From the NCBI GenBank assembly GCA_030159075.1, contig BROG01000227.1, positions 910,001 to 974,000 on the forward strand: a stretch of DNA of 64,000 nt. Reading direction: 5' to 3'. This document shows positions 25,475 through 36,864 of the stretch, piece by piece (the stretch's first letter is position 1; each line of letters begins with the position of its first letter). The position numbers were made by a program, and so were the translations under genes. The DNA is from Atrina japonica. Taxonomy: Eukaryota; Mollusca; Bivalvia; Pterioida; Pinnidae. The notes beneath the pieces are model-generated. The model worked only from the letters and a program-made list of their open reading frames with translations. It was not told the origin of the DNA and made no database searches.

Positions 25475-25667
25475 TAAATACATAAATAAGTCAAATGTTC
25501 AATAAATCTTAATAATGGATAACCAATTGAATTGATAAAGAAATAAATAATGATTACATAGATTAAATGATGAATACATAAATAGGTAAAATGTACAATA
25601 AATATTAAAAATAGAGAGGCAAGTGAATTGATAAATGAATAAATAATGTTTACATAGATTAAATGAT
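25475..25667. repeat. Tandem duplication, ~96-bp unit
   Basis: Two successive diverged copies, with TACATAGATTAAATGAT at 25555 and 25651. Both also contain AATACATAAATA and GAATTGATAAA. Local period 96 bp. Confidence 0.85.
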
Positions 25668-27584
25668 TTACCAATCATAGGATAAATATCTATTTCGCAG
25701 GACTACAATATAGAGACATTTAGGTATATGTCGGAGTATTTAATTCGTTGATAGTTATGTAAGATGAATGGAGATAATTCGAGAAATGTCAAGGGACGTA
25801 ATTCTTAATTAGATCAGCGATGACAATATAAATATCTATGTCCGTGTTAATGCTGACAGTGCACCCAGCAGAGATAAGTAACTCTCTCAGCCCGAGTGAT
25901 CAACCAATTAACACGGTGTCAACAACACTAGGGTCTTTATAAGCGTACTTTAAACGACAACCATAAATACTTCCATTTATTCTGATCTTGCGCTATTGTA
26001 AACAAATTAGGTAAAATTGCTCCATTTGCAAGTATCAAGAGAAATTATGAACATGTTATGCTCTTTGAAGTTTAAACAGACAATACTTATATCTACTGGC
26101 ACGCGAGAATGAGTCATATCATCACACACGTCGAGAAAATGAAACATGGTACCGGATATTACAGAGTAGCGCCGTCTTTCGGTTACATCAAACACAAACT
26201 TGGCTATTCTTCGCCTAATTTGTCGCGTCCGTTAGATCTACAAAAACGTTCTTATTTCGGAAAAAAATGAATAAAAGCATATATTGTATATGTAAAGTAT
26301 ATCACTTGAGGGGAATAACAGACAGCAAAGGTTTTTGGTGCTCTTAACTATCGAATTCTATCAAGTTTGAGAAAATCGCGCGTGCCCATGCGTTTACATT
26401 CTATAAATGTTGCATGTTATTTGAGTTGTCCAAGAATATATCATTTTTTTAATAATCGACTTAAAATTATAATCAAGTATAATTCAAATGAATGTAAATA
26501 TTTAGAATCGTAATTCGAATTAAATATGAATGAGCAAAATCCGGAATATAAACAACTTTTGTTGTTTCAGTTGAAACAAAACACACTGAAAAGCAGTCAT
26601 AATTATGTAAAGACAACGTCAAGCGTTATTTTCTATGGTAATATTTTAGGGTGTTTATGAATGTGCCAATCATCAGGGAGTCAAGCGGACGTAATTTGTA
26701 AGCCAATCTTTAGAGATAACTATTCCATTTCACCAGTCAGGTAGAGAGCGCTTTAATAGAGATGACTGAGGTGGTTCAGCAAAGGAAGCAGAACCATTAG
26801 TGCTTAAATGAAACAATAGAAGAAAGGGAACCAAACATGAAAACAAATAAAAATCAAAAGACAGACAAACTGAATATAAAAAGTAAAAATGAAAAAGATG
26901 AAAAAAACAAACACAAAATATAAAACAGCAACATCAATAAAATAAAGAATAAAACCAACATGTATCTAAGACAAAACATTACCACAAACGGTTAAATGAA
27001 GCAATCAGAGAGATATATTGTGTTCAGAACATAAATCATATTAATGAACTATTTATGTTTATTTTACACTAATTACTTTGTTTTTAAGTGGGGGTACCTA
27101 TGCTTTTATTTTACATGACCATCGCTTTATGTGAAATGTAAAACATACTAACCCTACCATCGATTTGTTTCTAGTAATTAATCAGTTCCGGTTGATAAAA
27201 GAAGCGTTATAATTTCGGCGCTTCACATAATTCGAGTGACTAGTCGGAGTAGTTTCAAGGGTAATTTACTTGTGTGCTTAAACCGTTAAAGTGTATCGAG
27301 TCGACTTGACTAATCCTAGTAGTTCCACTCTTTTACAGGTTCTGGACGATTACCCAGGCAGTGTGTTGACCTTTAAACCGAACGTTACATACCATCTTGT
27401 TTCTTCTGTAGTGGTTACATCGTGTTGTTTCAAAGGTGACGTTTGATTTTCATTGCGTAAAATCAATTTGAATAAAGTAGATAACGGTATACACGTTCAC
27501 GGGTAGTTAACTAAAAAAATTATGTTGGCGTAAAATTGGGTTTACTCTAAATATTTGATGAGTTGATAGCATCTTTTAATTTCT
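25668..27584. other. AT-rich non-coding stretch
   Basis: No gene recognised. An A-rich, purine-biased strand lies at about 26812-26965. A 62-codon minus frame at 26007-26195 is unrecognised. Confidence 0.55.
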
Positions 27585-27796
27585 AAACTCCTTAAAAGAG
27601 CTAACATCTTTTTACAGTGGTTACTTTAAGTACGGATTTGAAAAAAAAAACATTTAGATTTATTAATTGACCCTGCATGACACCGCTTTCTCTGTCAGAA
27701 CTTTTAATTCGAGCTCAACTGATGAAGTCTTATTGACAGAAAAGATCAACTTAGAGCATTTGTTTTGGGCCTTTTTTGCAAAACTACACTGTGTAC
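27585..27796 (+). mobile_element. Family C repeat, partial copy
   Basis: Contains TTCTAAACTCCTTAAAAGAG, GAGCTCAACTGATGAAGTCT, TATTGACAGAAAAGATCAAC and GCCTTTTTTGCAAAACTACA, in the order seen at 41262 and 62985. It is cut off by the family E element that begins at about 27797. Confidence 0.7.
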
Positions 27797-27965
27797 ATGG
27801 AACCTCGCTATTAAGACTACCTAATTTAACTAACTGGTTCAAAGTGGTCAGATTAGTGAGGTGGTCTCTTAAATCTGAGGTTCTGTGCTTATTAGATATA
27901 TAAGGAGACTTAAAACGTGTGGTCTCAAATGTGAGGTGGTCTCCTAAGCGAAATTGTCTCTAGGT
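27797..27965. mobile_element. Family E element
   Basis: Left CATGGAACCTCGCTATTAAG with ACTACCT, internal GTGAGGTGGTCTCTTAA, right GTGAGGTGGTCTCCTAAGCG. These are inverted GAACCTC/GAGGT-type blocks as at 32052-32205. It sits where family C would otherwise continue, so it appears to have inserted there. Confidence 0.55.
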
Positions 27966-28804
27966 GTGCATTCAATTCCGTCTCCGGTCCTTGTTACTAG
28001 CTGCAGGGCTATTTTTGTAAACATGGATAAACTTAAACAAAATTCGCCTAACAGACATTTAAAATCATATATACATTAGAATTTTCTACATTCTGACAAT
28101 GAAAATATAATAATAACGACAACAGAAGGTTAAATAATCGAAATATTCAAGAAAATTGTGTTTGAAAATACGTGTCTCGCCAATGTTCGAGTGAAGTACT
28201 TGACATGAAGCACTTCAATTTTGACACTTTATGAAATGTTGTGAACATGAGCGCTAAAACGGTTTGATCAGCGATATGCAGGGCTACTTACAGACCCCAA
28301 AATAAAGTATTGTCGCTAGAACTGCAGTTCCAGGCGGTCTGATACACAGGTAACTATGTGCAAAATAATTATAGTTTGTAATTAACAATTTAATGCCGTT
28401 TTCCTCTGCATAAAAAGCAAATATTGATATACACACTAAAGTTATCGGTTTTGTAAAAAGACAACATCCGTTGGTGTCAAATTAAAATAAGGTTCCGTCA
28501 AGAAATCATAACACGCTCGTTACTCTCTTTTACCATTTTACTGTAAATTTGACCCGATTTATTCATTTAATCGTAGGATAAAGAAGGATAGATATGATGA
28601 AATTTAATAGCCAAAAAAGTAATAATCGTAAATTTGTTGCTAGTATAAAAAACTGTTATGTCTTCATAGCATGTTATTGTTGCATTATGAAGTTTAACAC
28701 TACAGGTTCCAACCGAAATTGAAATCTAGTAGAACAGCCATGTATATTTCACGACTATCAGACTCTTAGATATTATCGGTGTACATTTCAATGAAAAAAT
28801 TAAA
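27966..28804. other. AT-rich non-coding stretch
   Basis: Nothing recognised. Confidence 0.6.
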
Positions 28805-29135
28805 GGTGTGTGCTCTTACAGGGGAGGTAGCTGTGTTTACCAAAATTATCATTTCGATTTTGTTTTTTGTTTTTACTACTTGTACTTGATGTACATTAAC
28901 AAATACGAGCTATACACAGACATAATATATATTCCTATATAATTTCTGAAAATAAGGTCAAGTCCAGTGTGGCATATGCATGTACAAATAGTAAGGCTGC
29001 AATTGAAAAAGTGCCAAACCTGGGTTTCTCGAGCAGTTTTCACAAAATATATAGGAATTTAAGAATTATTATGCCTGTGTGTATCTCTTTTTTTATTGTA
29101 TATCAATCTAAGTAGATAAAAATGAAAGAAAATTC
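28805..29135. mobile_element. Family D foldback element, diverged copy
   Basis: The left arm has TTTTTACTACTTGTACTTGA, AACAAATACGAGCTATACAC and ACATAATATATATTCCTATA. The right arm has CACAAAATATATAGGAATTT and ATCAATCTAAGTAGATAAAA, their approximate complements. The middle has CAAATAGTAAGGCTGCAATT and GCCAAACCTGGGTTTCTC. The terminal GGGGCATTAGCTGT block is degraded here. Confidence 0.75.
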
Positions 29136-29980
29136 AGAATAAGGTCATAGGTCATTTTCTGATTCTCCTCAGTCTTTGGGGACTAAACAATGACATTTAG
29201 ATCTTTAAAATATAGAAATCATAGATATATAATCATAGATTCTGAAGTATACAGTCACATAGCAAATTAGAATAGTAATATTAGGGTTATACTTTGGACG
29301 TATTTCAATTCAAAACAGGCCACGCCTACCATGACACGAGATATGTGTTTAAACTAAAGAACAGTGAATTTAATTTCTAATGCCGTTTGTTGTTGTTGTT
29401 GTTTTATGCACATTTGTATTTCAATCAATATCACAATGCATTTTATTTTCGTGGTAAAAAAAACAAAAAACAAAAACAAAAAACAACACAAAATTGGAAA
29501 CGTTTTACAAAGTTCTTAAGAAAATAAGCAGAACATATATCAATGTGCAAAATCGTTACCCAAAATACAACTAACGGAAACTCTGTACCAGCATGCAACA
29601 GAGCATATCGACTCCATTCAACAAAGTATCGTTCAATGGGCTATACTACATGTACTCTATTCGGAGCCACGATTTGCAGTTTATAGAACAATAATTTGCG
29701 ATGCTGTCTCTATTAAAACTATTTATTTGGTTTGAAACTATAACTTAGTACATGTAATAGGTTTTAATTTCCCTCTTAAATAGATAAATAATAAAAGATG
29801 AAAAGAAAAAAAACTAAATGAATAACGAAGAAAAGAAGGAAGATTACACATTATGAAAGAAATTTAAAATGTTAATTGATTGAGTGATTACTGATTGATT
29901 AATCATGTTTAAAGCCACATAAATAACCCTATACAGAGATAAAGTGTTGCACTTTAAACAAATATATGAATAAGTAAAGG
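29136..29980. other. AT-rich non-coding stretch with simple patches
   Basis: (TTG)n at 29384-29402 and an A-rich AAAAAC-type patch at 29455-29488. No gene seen. Confidence 0.6.
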
Positions 29981-29982
29981 AA

Positions 29983-30013
<31 letters not shown>

Positions 30014-30048
30014 ATAGATAAATAAATAAATAAGAAAATAAATAAAAT
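29981..30048. repeat. (AAAT)n tetranucleotide repeat
   Basis: About 16 AAAT units with single substitutions (GATA, GAAA). The Phe-Ile-Tyr-Leu minus frame across it is an artefact. Confidence 0.95.
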
Positions 30049-31668
30049 TGAGATAAACTGAGATGGTGTTGCATTAAAACCCTTTTTTTCAAATAGTATA
30101 TTTCACACTCTAGTTAGGTAACTGATAAGAAGAGATATCGATGTCTTGACAACGTATTTTACTTTGATTTTACACTCCGTATGTAGTTGCATCGCATTGT
30201 TGATTAAGTTACCTTTGAACTGAAGAACCTTCATCTTTTTCCTGTGATCAGTTATTATAAAAAAGATCAAGATCTTACGAGTCGAGTCTGTTAACATTTT
30301 ATGTTCGCTTTACTTTGCAATATAAACACATTTCAAAACAAAATTACAAATGCTAATCAATATTCAGTACCTTTCAACTTCGTCATTTTTCTCAATTAAT
30401 GACGCTGACAGATAACAGATGCTGCTTTTCTATTCAACGTTGTCATTTAAAACAAATACCGTTATCTATATAGAATGGTAGATTTATTGAAATCTTACAA
30501 TATAGACAAATTGCAAATATCGTACATTTGTAAGTGATTAAATTAAAATTTTTTTAAGTTATTTATATGAAAGAAGAGAAATGAAATATTGTAAAGAATG
30601 TCATTTTAAGGACACATCCTGTACATTCTATAGATATATACTTTGGTATCTGAGATTTTATTTATGTTTCAGCTGTAACTATAATAATGTACAATTCATG
30701 TAAGATTAATTGTGTCTATATTTTAATCTTTCATTTCATGTATCCCTTGTTATTGATGCTTTAGCTGTTTGAGATTGTCTTACCAAGAATTCTGATAAAG
30801 TCCCAGTAGAATTAGTATCAGCTGTTTACTGCCCACCGTGCGCTAATATCTTATGCTCTATGGCGCAGACAATGACACGATGGCAATATATCACATCTCA
30901 TACAATGAGATAAACGAGGTTTTGTAAAACGAGAGAAGTTTTACGTGTCAATAAGGTTTAAAGCGACACAGATTTACTTCAAATAAATGACATTAATCAT
31001 TCCTATTATCTATAATATTTTATCTTCCCTATTCTAATAGGGAAGATCAAATGAAATCTACAGAATTATTATTCATAATTTCTGTGTAATAAGAAATGGG
31101 TAATATTGTTTTTTTTTATCTATATACAATCAATGTCAACATGTCTTTTAATTAACGGTTTATTGTTACTCTCTCTCACAAAGTTCTCCAGTAATGACCG
31201 TATCTAATTACATATACATGTAAATGACGTCACTGAATAGTTGTTAAATATTGAAATGTATCATATTATGATACAAAACATATATTTTACAAAAGGATCA
31301 AAGACTCAGTCATCATACAATTACAGAATGTTATATAGATTACGTCTTCATTTCTTAATCTAGAAAATAAAAGGAAAACGGCAGCTGATCGAAAGTCGAG
31401 AAGGATAGAATTTTACATGCATATCTTTTCTAGACTTGCCTGGAGTTAGCAAAATTTAATTTTTTGTCACCTTTTCACATTCTTCAAAGTTCTAAAATTG
31501 CATTGACACCACCTTAAATCTTCAGGGAGTCATTCTATTTCAAAAGTTCGTAAACAGCGACTTAGAAATTAATTCAACAATGTGCATTTACAATGCAAGA
31601 AATTAACTAATAAACTGTATATGTTAAAAGACTATAAATCTCAATTAGTATTGATATAATGCATAGAA
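30049..31668. other. AT-rich non-coding stretch
   Basis: Contains a family B tail fragment at about 30611-30668 (ATATACTTTGGTATCTGAGA) and a perfect short hairpin at 31022-31047 (ATCTTCCCTATT / AATAGGGAAGAT, 2-nt loop). No gene recognised. Confidence 0.55.
31022..31047. other. Short perfect hairpin
   Basis: 12-bp arms ATCTTCCCTATT and AATAGGGAAGAT with a 2-nt loop. There is no T-run or coding context to give it a role. Confidence 0.85.
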
Positions 31669-32038
31669 CACACACACACAAACACACACACACACACACA
31701 GAGAGACACAGACACACAGACACACAGACACACACACAGACACACACACAGACACACAGACACACACACAGACACACACACACAGACACACACAGACACA
31801 GACACAGACACACACACAGACACACACAGACACACACAGACACAGACACACACAGACACACACACACACACAGACACAGACACACACACACAGACACACA
31901 CAGACAGACACAGACACACACACACACAGACACACACACACACAGACACACACACACAGATACACACACAGACACACACACACACACACACACAGACACA
32001 CACACACACACAGAGACACACACACACACACACACACC
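31669..32038. repeat. (CA)n/(GACA)n array, ~370 bp
   Basis: CACACA runs of variable length punctuated by single GACA or GAGA units over about 370 bp. Four overlapping frames of 130-156 codons stay open because CA/GA repeats lack stops on both strands. They encode only Thr-His or Cys-Val strings and are rejected as genes. Confidence 0.97.
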
Positions 32039-32051
32039 ATTATATATATAT

Positions 32052-32205
32052 ACAGTGGAACCTCACCTAAAGACCACCTCGCTTAGGAGACCAACTCGCA
32101 TTTCAGACCACAACTTTTCAGTCTCTTGATAAATATCTATTAAGTACAGAACCTCACTTATCATACCACTTTGAAATAGGTGGTCTTAATAGTGAGGTTC
32201 ATAAT
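32052..32205. mobile_element. Family E element with inverted ends
   Basis: Left end CAGTGGAACCTCACCTAAAG then ACCACCT; right end AGGTGGTCTTAATAGTGAGG then TTC. The ends are imperfect terminal inverted repeats of about 27 bp. An internal direct repeat of GGAGACCAACTCGC/CAGACCACAAC type is present. TA tracts lie immediately on both sides. Confidence 0.65.
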
Positions 32206-32209
32206 AGGG

Positions 32210-32333
<124 letters not shown>

Positions 32334-32417
32334 GTTGGTATACGTTGCTTAGTATTAAATTTACCTCTGGAAAAGTTGCAGGAAACCGAGAATTTCCCCT
32401 AAATACTTTCCCAGTTG

Positions 32418-33139
32418 AATAAGAACTTGGACAAAAGTTGATATGATATAACTTAAAGCTTGTATATGAGTAAGTTCTTAGCAATAACGATTTAAAAAAG
32501 ACAAATTATGCACATGGCGGAAAAATTATTTTGTGAAATTAGATCTTAGACAAAGGTAGCAATAATATAATGGCCAGCGTGTATATAAGTAATTTCTTAG
32601 CAAAACCGATTTTCAGAGATAAAATATGCATATGGTGGCAAAAGTAATTAGTTAAATTAGATCTTGGACAAAGGTAGCAATAATATAATTTCAAACGTAT
32701 ATATGAGTAAGTACTTAGCAATAACGATTTTAAGGGATAAAATATGCAAGTGGTCGCAAAAATTACTTTGGTTAAATTATATCTTGGACAAACGTAGCAA
32801 TGATATAATTCCCAGCATGTATATGAGTAAGTTATTAGCAATAATGATTTAAGGGAAAATATGCTTATGGTCGCAATTTTTTTTAGTTGAATTAGATCTT
32901 TGGATAAAGGTAGCAATAATATAATTTCCAGTGTATATATAAGTTCTTAGCGATAGCGATTTTAAGTGATAAAATATGCAAGTGGTCGCAAAAATTACCT
33001 TGGTTAAATTAGATCTTGGACAAACGTAGCAATGATATAATTCCCAGCATGTATATGAGTAAGTTATTAGCAATAATGATTTAAGGGAAAATATGCTTAT
33101 GGTCGCAATTTTTTTAGTTAAATTAGATCTTTGGAAAAA
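32418..33139. repeat. ~118-bp tandem repeat, about 6 copies
   Basis: The AGATCTTGGACAAA-type anchor recurs at about 32421, 32541, 32659, 32779, 32894, 33011 and 33125. Units contain GTAGCAATAATATAATT, TATATGAGTAAGTTCTTAGC, AATAACGATTTTAAGGG and ATATGCAAGTGGTCGCAAAA. Copies at 32779 and 33011 (232 bp apart) are nearly identical and differ from those between them, so the last four units form an A-B-A-B dimer pattern. The period is not a multiple of three, so the minus-strand frames are not coding. Confidence 0.93.
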
Positions 33140-33208
33140 GCTTAATCCCCCAGCTAAATTCCCTATTTAAATCCAACATGGACCGAAAGAGCAAAAATAG
33201 AATTACCC

Positions 33209-33571
33209 TTAAAGGGGCATTAGCTGTCTTTTCTTTAAAAAAATCCCCCTTTTTACTACTTAGATTGATATACAATAACAGAAAATATATATACACAAGC
33301 ATAAAAATTCTTAAACTCCTATATATTTTGTGAAAATTGCTTCAGAAACCCCGGTTTTGGCACTTTTTCACTTGCAATTGAAAATCTCATCCTTACTATT
33401 AGGATATAAATACAATACTGACCCTGACCTGATTTTCACAAAATATATAGTAATATAATATTGTTTATGTCTGTGTATAGCTCTTATTTGTTATTATACA
33501 TCCAGTACAAGTAGTAAAATTAGAAAAAATTGAAATATCTTTTTAACTAAGCACAGCTAATGCCCCTTAAA
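33209..33571. mobile_element. Family D foldback MITE, complete copy
   Basis: Termini TTAAAGGGGCATTAGCTGT (33209-33227) and ACAGCTAATGCCCCTTAA (33553-33570) are inverted copies. Symmetry continues inward for over 100 bp on each side: TTTTACTACTTAGATTGATA opposite CCAGTACAAGTAGTAAAATT, and CCTATATATTTTGTGAAAAT opposite ATTTTCACAAAATATATAGT. The centre carries GGTTTTGGCACTTTTTCACT. No coding capacity, so it would need transposase from elsewhere. Confidence 0.85.
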
Positions 33572-33715
33572 ATGACAAACAGCTTTTTCTGACAATCATT
33601 TGATCACGTATTATGGTAACCTTATGTTAAGAATTACTTTTACTATTATTCTCTGGCCTTCAAATATTGTGTAGTCACTATTTTATGGTTCCTCTTTACA
33701 TGTGTAACCGGTAAA

Positions 33716-34185
33716 CAGAAGATATTGAATTTTTAAGATGTCCTTGGCAGTGATCCTCCATAGCACCTGATCTCACCCCTGGATTTTTCTGTTTGTCTTA
33801 TATCACCAGATTTGTATATGTATCCTAGTCATCCTGAAGATTTATAGTATCCGAGATTTTATATTATTAATACATTTGAATATGTTCTTTCAATTTCACG
33901 GATGTCTCATTTGTATTACCTGCAGTTGTTGTTGTCAACGGCAGTTGTTGTTGAGTCGTACCAATTGCCACGAGGATTATTTCTTAATTTATTCCAATAG
34001 AAATTGACTGGACTTGCACTTGGTATGACCGGTAATCAGGGATGTTTTCTCCTCCATGACACTTGATCCCACCTCCTCTGACTTTTCAAAGGTCCGTGTT
34101 TGGCCACTGTTCACCATATTTGTATATTGTCTCATGAACATCTTGAATATTGATAGTTTGGTAATTTTATATTGTGTATGCACTG
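33716..34185 (+). mobile_element. Family B, two tandem copies
   Basis: CCTCCATAGCACCTGATCTC near 33757 and CCTCCATGACACTTGATCCC near 34052 are the same motif about 294 bp apart, each followed by ATTTGTATAT-type and CATC(C/T)TGAA-type blocks. The second copy is preceded by TACCAATTGCCACGAGGATT, matching TACCAATTGTGACGAGGATA at 42435, so the B unit is arranged head to tail here. Confidence 0.75.
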
Positions 34186-34444
34186 TCAAGAGTTAGTATT
34201 ACCACAAACTAAGCGGAGTGTCGCGGCCATAGAAGCACACGGTATATGTAACTAAAACATTAGGTGGAGTTACTACAGATTCCCACAGTGTTTGAATATG
34301 AACTCCAAAGCAACGACTTGTATGTCGTGAAATCAAACTGCTCAAGTTCATAAGGCGTGGAAATTATGTCAAAATACTTGAAAGTATTAATAAAACAAAA
34401 TATACAGTGACGATGGTTGTGGAAAAAGAGATCAGATATAAAAA

Positions 34445-34445
<1 letters not shown>
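34186..34445. other. AT-rich non-coding stretch
   Basis: Nothing recognised. Confidence 0.55.
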
Positions 34446-34517
<72 letters not shown>

Positions 34518-34518
34518 T
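34446..34518. repeat. (CA)n(TA)n compound microsatellite
   Basis: About 54 bp CA followed by about 19 bp TA. Confidence 0.97.
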
Positions 34519-34692
34519 AACATATATCGATATGATATTTACTTTTTGATAATAATAAACACATAATGTTCCAAAATGATAAAAAAACAGTGAATAATTG
34601 TTCCACATTCGTACAAGTAGAATTCATACATAATTATAGTTAATTGATATTCACCAAAGTCAGCCAAAGTAAATTTGAAAAAGATTATTTTG

Positions 34693-34980
34693 CTAGATGA
34701 TAAAATTATTTTTCAATCGGATGTACTTAAAAGTATCGAAAAATCTATTCCTGGTATGATTTATAGGAAATTCTAAGTGATTATAAATGGTTGGAACTAT
34801 CATATGTTCAGGACAAAGGTGATATGCAAATTTGCATACACCGAGCGTCAAAAACCAAAAGTACATTAATATTCCAAGTCCAGTTGACACATGGATCATA
34901 TAATGGCCATAATATCGACCGAAGTCCGTTTGAATTTCCATTTGGACAAAAAGACAGCCAATGCTTTTAACCAGATCCAT
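34693..34980 (-). CDS. Unrecognised 95-codon ORF (open to 35034)
   Basis: Longest open frame in the window not built from a repeat. From ATG at 34980 it gives 95 residues, and the frame stays open 18 codons further upstream (to 35034, stop TAA at 35035-35037). Composition is balanced, with a hydrophobic stretch in the middle (about residues 30-52, Met-Ile-His-Val-Ser-Thr-Gly-Leu-Gly-Ile-Leu-Met-Tyr-Phe-Trp-Phe-Leu) and a basic C-terminus, so a single membrane segment is conceivable. No family is recognised and no splice acceptor is obvious upstream. It overlaps, on the opposite strand, exon 1 of the alternative model at 35005-35504; both are unlikely to be real. Confidence 0.25.
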   Translation of the reverse strand: MDLVKSIGCLFVQMEIQTDFGRYYGHYMIHVSTGLGILMYFWFLTLGVCKFAYHLCPEHMIVPTIYNHLEFPINHTRNRFFDTFKYIRLKNNFII

Positions 34981-35004
34981 GCGTTGAAAATTGACCCCAT
35001 GTAA

Positions 35005-35504
35005 ATGTTTGCCAAGTATTTGTTGATGGTAAGTTTAGTTTATAAACAAACTCATTTCAATATGGCATAGAATCATACAGGAGACTTATCTTTTACAGAG
35101 CCAGATCGGAATTTAGGATTCACGTGGATGGAAAATAAAAACCTCGTATGACTTTCAGACGTCAGATCCAATACATTATCGCATGCAATATTTCTTTATA
35201 GTAAAATAGACCAACACTAGTCTCTGAGATAAATGACACATAATTATATACAATTACCTCCTGCATTGGTACAAAAATCTATAAAATATATAACATAAGC
35301 TTCCAGTGTGTGTATCTTATTGTTTCTGCTTTTCCATCGCAGAAAGTTTATATCAGTGTCATTTTGTTAGTAATAACTGTCTCAATAACTCGCCTAGTAT
35401 TTCTTTATCAGTTCAAGCTTGTCTGCCTAATTATCTTCCGTGACAGCGAAGATGAGGTGGAATATCTTTATGAGGCTGAAACCAAACGGCTTCATTTGGC
35501 GTAA
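35005..35504 (+). CDS. Candidate two-exon small membrane protein or terminal exon
   Basis: Exon 1 would be 35005-35028 (ATG, 8 codons, poor start context) ending in ATG|GTAAGTTT. The intron 35029-35342 (314 bp) ends in a textbook acceptor, TGTTTCTGCTTTTCCATCGCAG. Exon 2 is 35343-35504: 53 codons and a TAA stop, in phase 0. Exon 2 encodes a long hydrophobic segment (Ile-Ser-Val-Ile-Leu-Leu-Val-Ile...) followed by a charged tail (Arg-Asp-Ser-Glu-Asp-Glu-Val-Glu-Tyr ... Lys-Arg-Leu-His-Leu-Ala). The tail codons look coding. The 61-residue product matches nothing I know. Exon 2 could instead be the last exon of a larger gene. No AATAAA lies close downstream. Confidence 0.25.
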
Positions 35505-35984
35505 TTGTGATAATTACCGGACAGATACGGTAATGACCACGATCGTTTGTGATTTTGTTTCAATTTAATTGATAATCTGGATTTCTAGATATTAGAAGCA
35601 TTTCTCAAACAAACTAGCATGGAATTTGAGCGAGATAATTGTTCTGCACATGCGATACCAATTAACATATCATTCTACCTCACCCTATTTATGATATTAA
35701 ACATATGCTCAGCTCAACAGAAACAAATACGGTAACACTTCCGGGTGTAAAAGTCTGATTACAGTCATAAACTATCCAAAATACAAGGTAACGTCAATAC
35801 TTAACAAAAGCTAAGTAATCTGTACCGCAAAGAAATGATTAGCAAAATTGCAGTGGGCATTTCTGTCATTATTATTTAAAAAATCAGACAAGATTCACAA
35901 CAGTTAAAGGTATCCATTGATTAACGTACACGTTTTATCATCCTGTGGAATTATCATAGCTTTATATTTAAACTGAATAGTTTT

Positions 35985-35985
<1 letters not shown>
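35505..35985. other. AT-rich non-coding stretch
   Basis: No gene or repeat recognised. Would be the 3' UTR and beyond if the 35005-35504 model is real. Confidence 0.55.

Positions 35986-36049
<64 letters not shown>
35986..36049. repeat. (CT)n microsatellite
   Basis: About 63 bp of pure CT. Confidence 0.97.
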
Positions 36050-36050
<1 letters not shown>

Positions 36051-36059
36051 GTGAATCTT

Positions 36060-36218
36060 GTATATAAATACCCCCTTAGGAACACAGCAAAACCAGTCTT
36101 TAAAGGGAAGGGGTCTTTATATAGGAGTTGATTTGTACGCAAATGGTACAATTGGGGACAGCAAATCTTTAATACCAGGTGGTTTTTATACACAGGTGGT
36201 CGATAAGCAGGTTTTACA
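36060..36218. mobile_element. Family E-like element
   Basis: Carries AACCAGTCTTTAAAGGGAAG, GGTCTTTATATAGGAGTTGA, CCAGGTGGTTTTTATACACA and GGTGGTCGATAAGCAGGTTT. These are the reversed AAAGACCACCTG-type subrepeats of family E, ending against a TA tract at 36220. Confidence 0.5.
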
Positions 36219-36219
36219 G

Positions 36220-36230
36220 TATATATATAT

Positions 36231-36319
<89 letters not shown>
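36220..36319. repeat. (TA)n microsatellite
   Basis: About 100 bp of TA with one phase slip near 36240. Confidence 0.97.
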
Positions 36320-36322
<3 letters not shown>

Positions 36323-36713
36323 GGTTTTGCATCCGTATGTGCATTAAGTCCAATGTAGCAATTTCAAATCTATTTTCCAGTGCACAATGCAGTGAACCAG
36401 AGCTAATTAATTCAGTCGTCTTTTTTTACACAAAGTTAATAATATACAAATTGCTTTATTTCATCTATGACCAATAAGTAGGTCTATATCATACACGGTC
36501 ACGTAACACAGAGTAGAACATAAAAAAGCTTTGCGGCATGTGTATTTGGTGCGATTAATAAAGAATACCACGGTCTCATTTATCAACGCAATTATGTTTC
36601 CATTCAAATGAGTTTCATTTTGATTTCTTTATAACAACACAACCGATTGTTCTGAGTGTGCAAAGAAATAGCTTTTTCAAGAAAGTACGAAACAGGTGTT
36701 ATCGATTCTAGAG

Positions 36714-36726
36714 GGTATAAAAGGTA
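36714..36726 (+). promoter_or_regulatory. Possible TATA-box core promoter
   Basis: GGGTATAAAAGGTAG matches the TATAAAAG core. It lies at the start of a ~330-bp patch that is visibly richer in CG than its surroundings (CGCGATTGCATTTGCG, ACGCGAGCGCGATCTC near 36970-37045). The first downstream ATG (36802) opens a 20-codon frame. Only the short motif supports this. Confidence 0.2.
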
Positions 36727-36801
36727 GATTCAAGTGATTTAGACACAGCGGCTCGTGTTTTCTCCAAACAGTCCATCTGTGACTAATTAATAAACGAACG
36801 A

Positions 36802-36864
36802 ATGACAATCAAAGAGCCGCTTTTGATTCGGATTGTTTACATGTCAGCCTCACTGACCTTATGA
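36802..36864 (+). CDS. Possible 20-codon small ORF downstream of TATA-like box
   Basis: ATG at 36802 to TGA at 36862-36864 encodes MTIKEPLLIRIVYMSASLTL. It begins 79 bp after the TATA-like motif. No conservation evidence is available, and frames of this size are common by chance. Confidence 0.1.
   Translation: MTIKEPLLIRIVYMSASLTL

Noticed and set aside
27667..27903. 78-codon plus ORF
   Set aside because: Made of family C sequence joined to a family E element.
31607..32129. Four overlapping 130-156-codon frames
   Set aside because: They are translations of (CA)n/(GACA)n, which has no stop codons in most frames. Sequence is only Thr-His or Cys-Val strings.
32539..33073. 125- and 74-codon minus ORFs with repeated Thr-Tyr-Ser-Tyr-Thr
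   Set aside because: Products of the 118-bp tandem repeat. The period is not a multiple of three, so the frame cannot be maintained.
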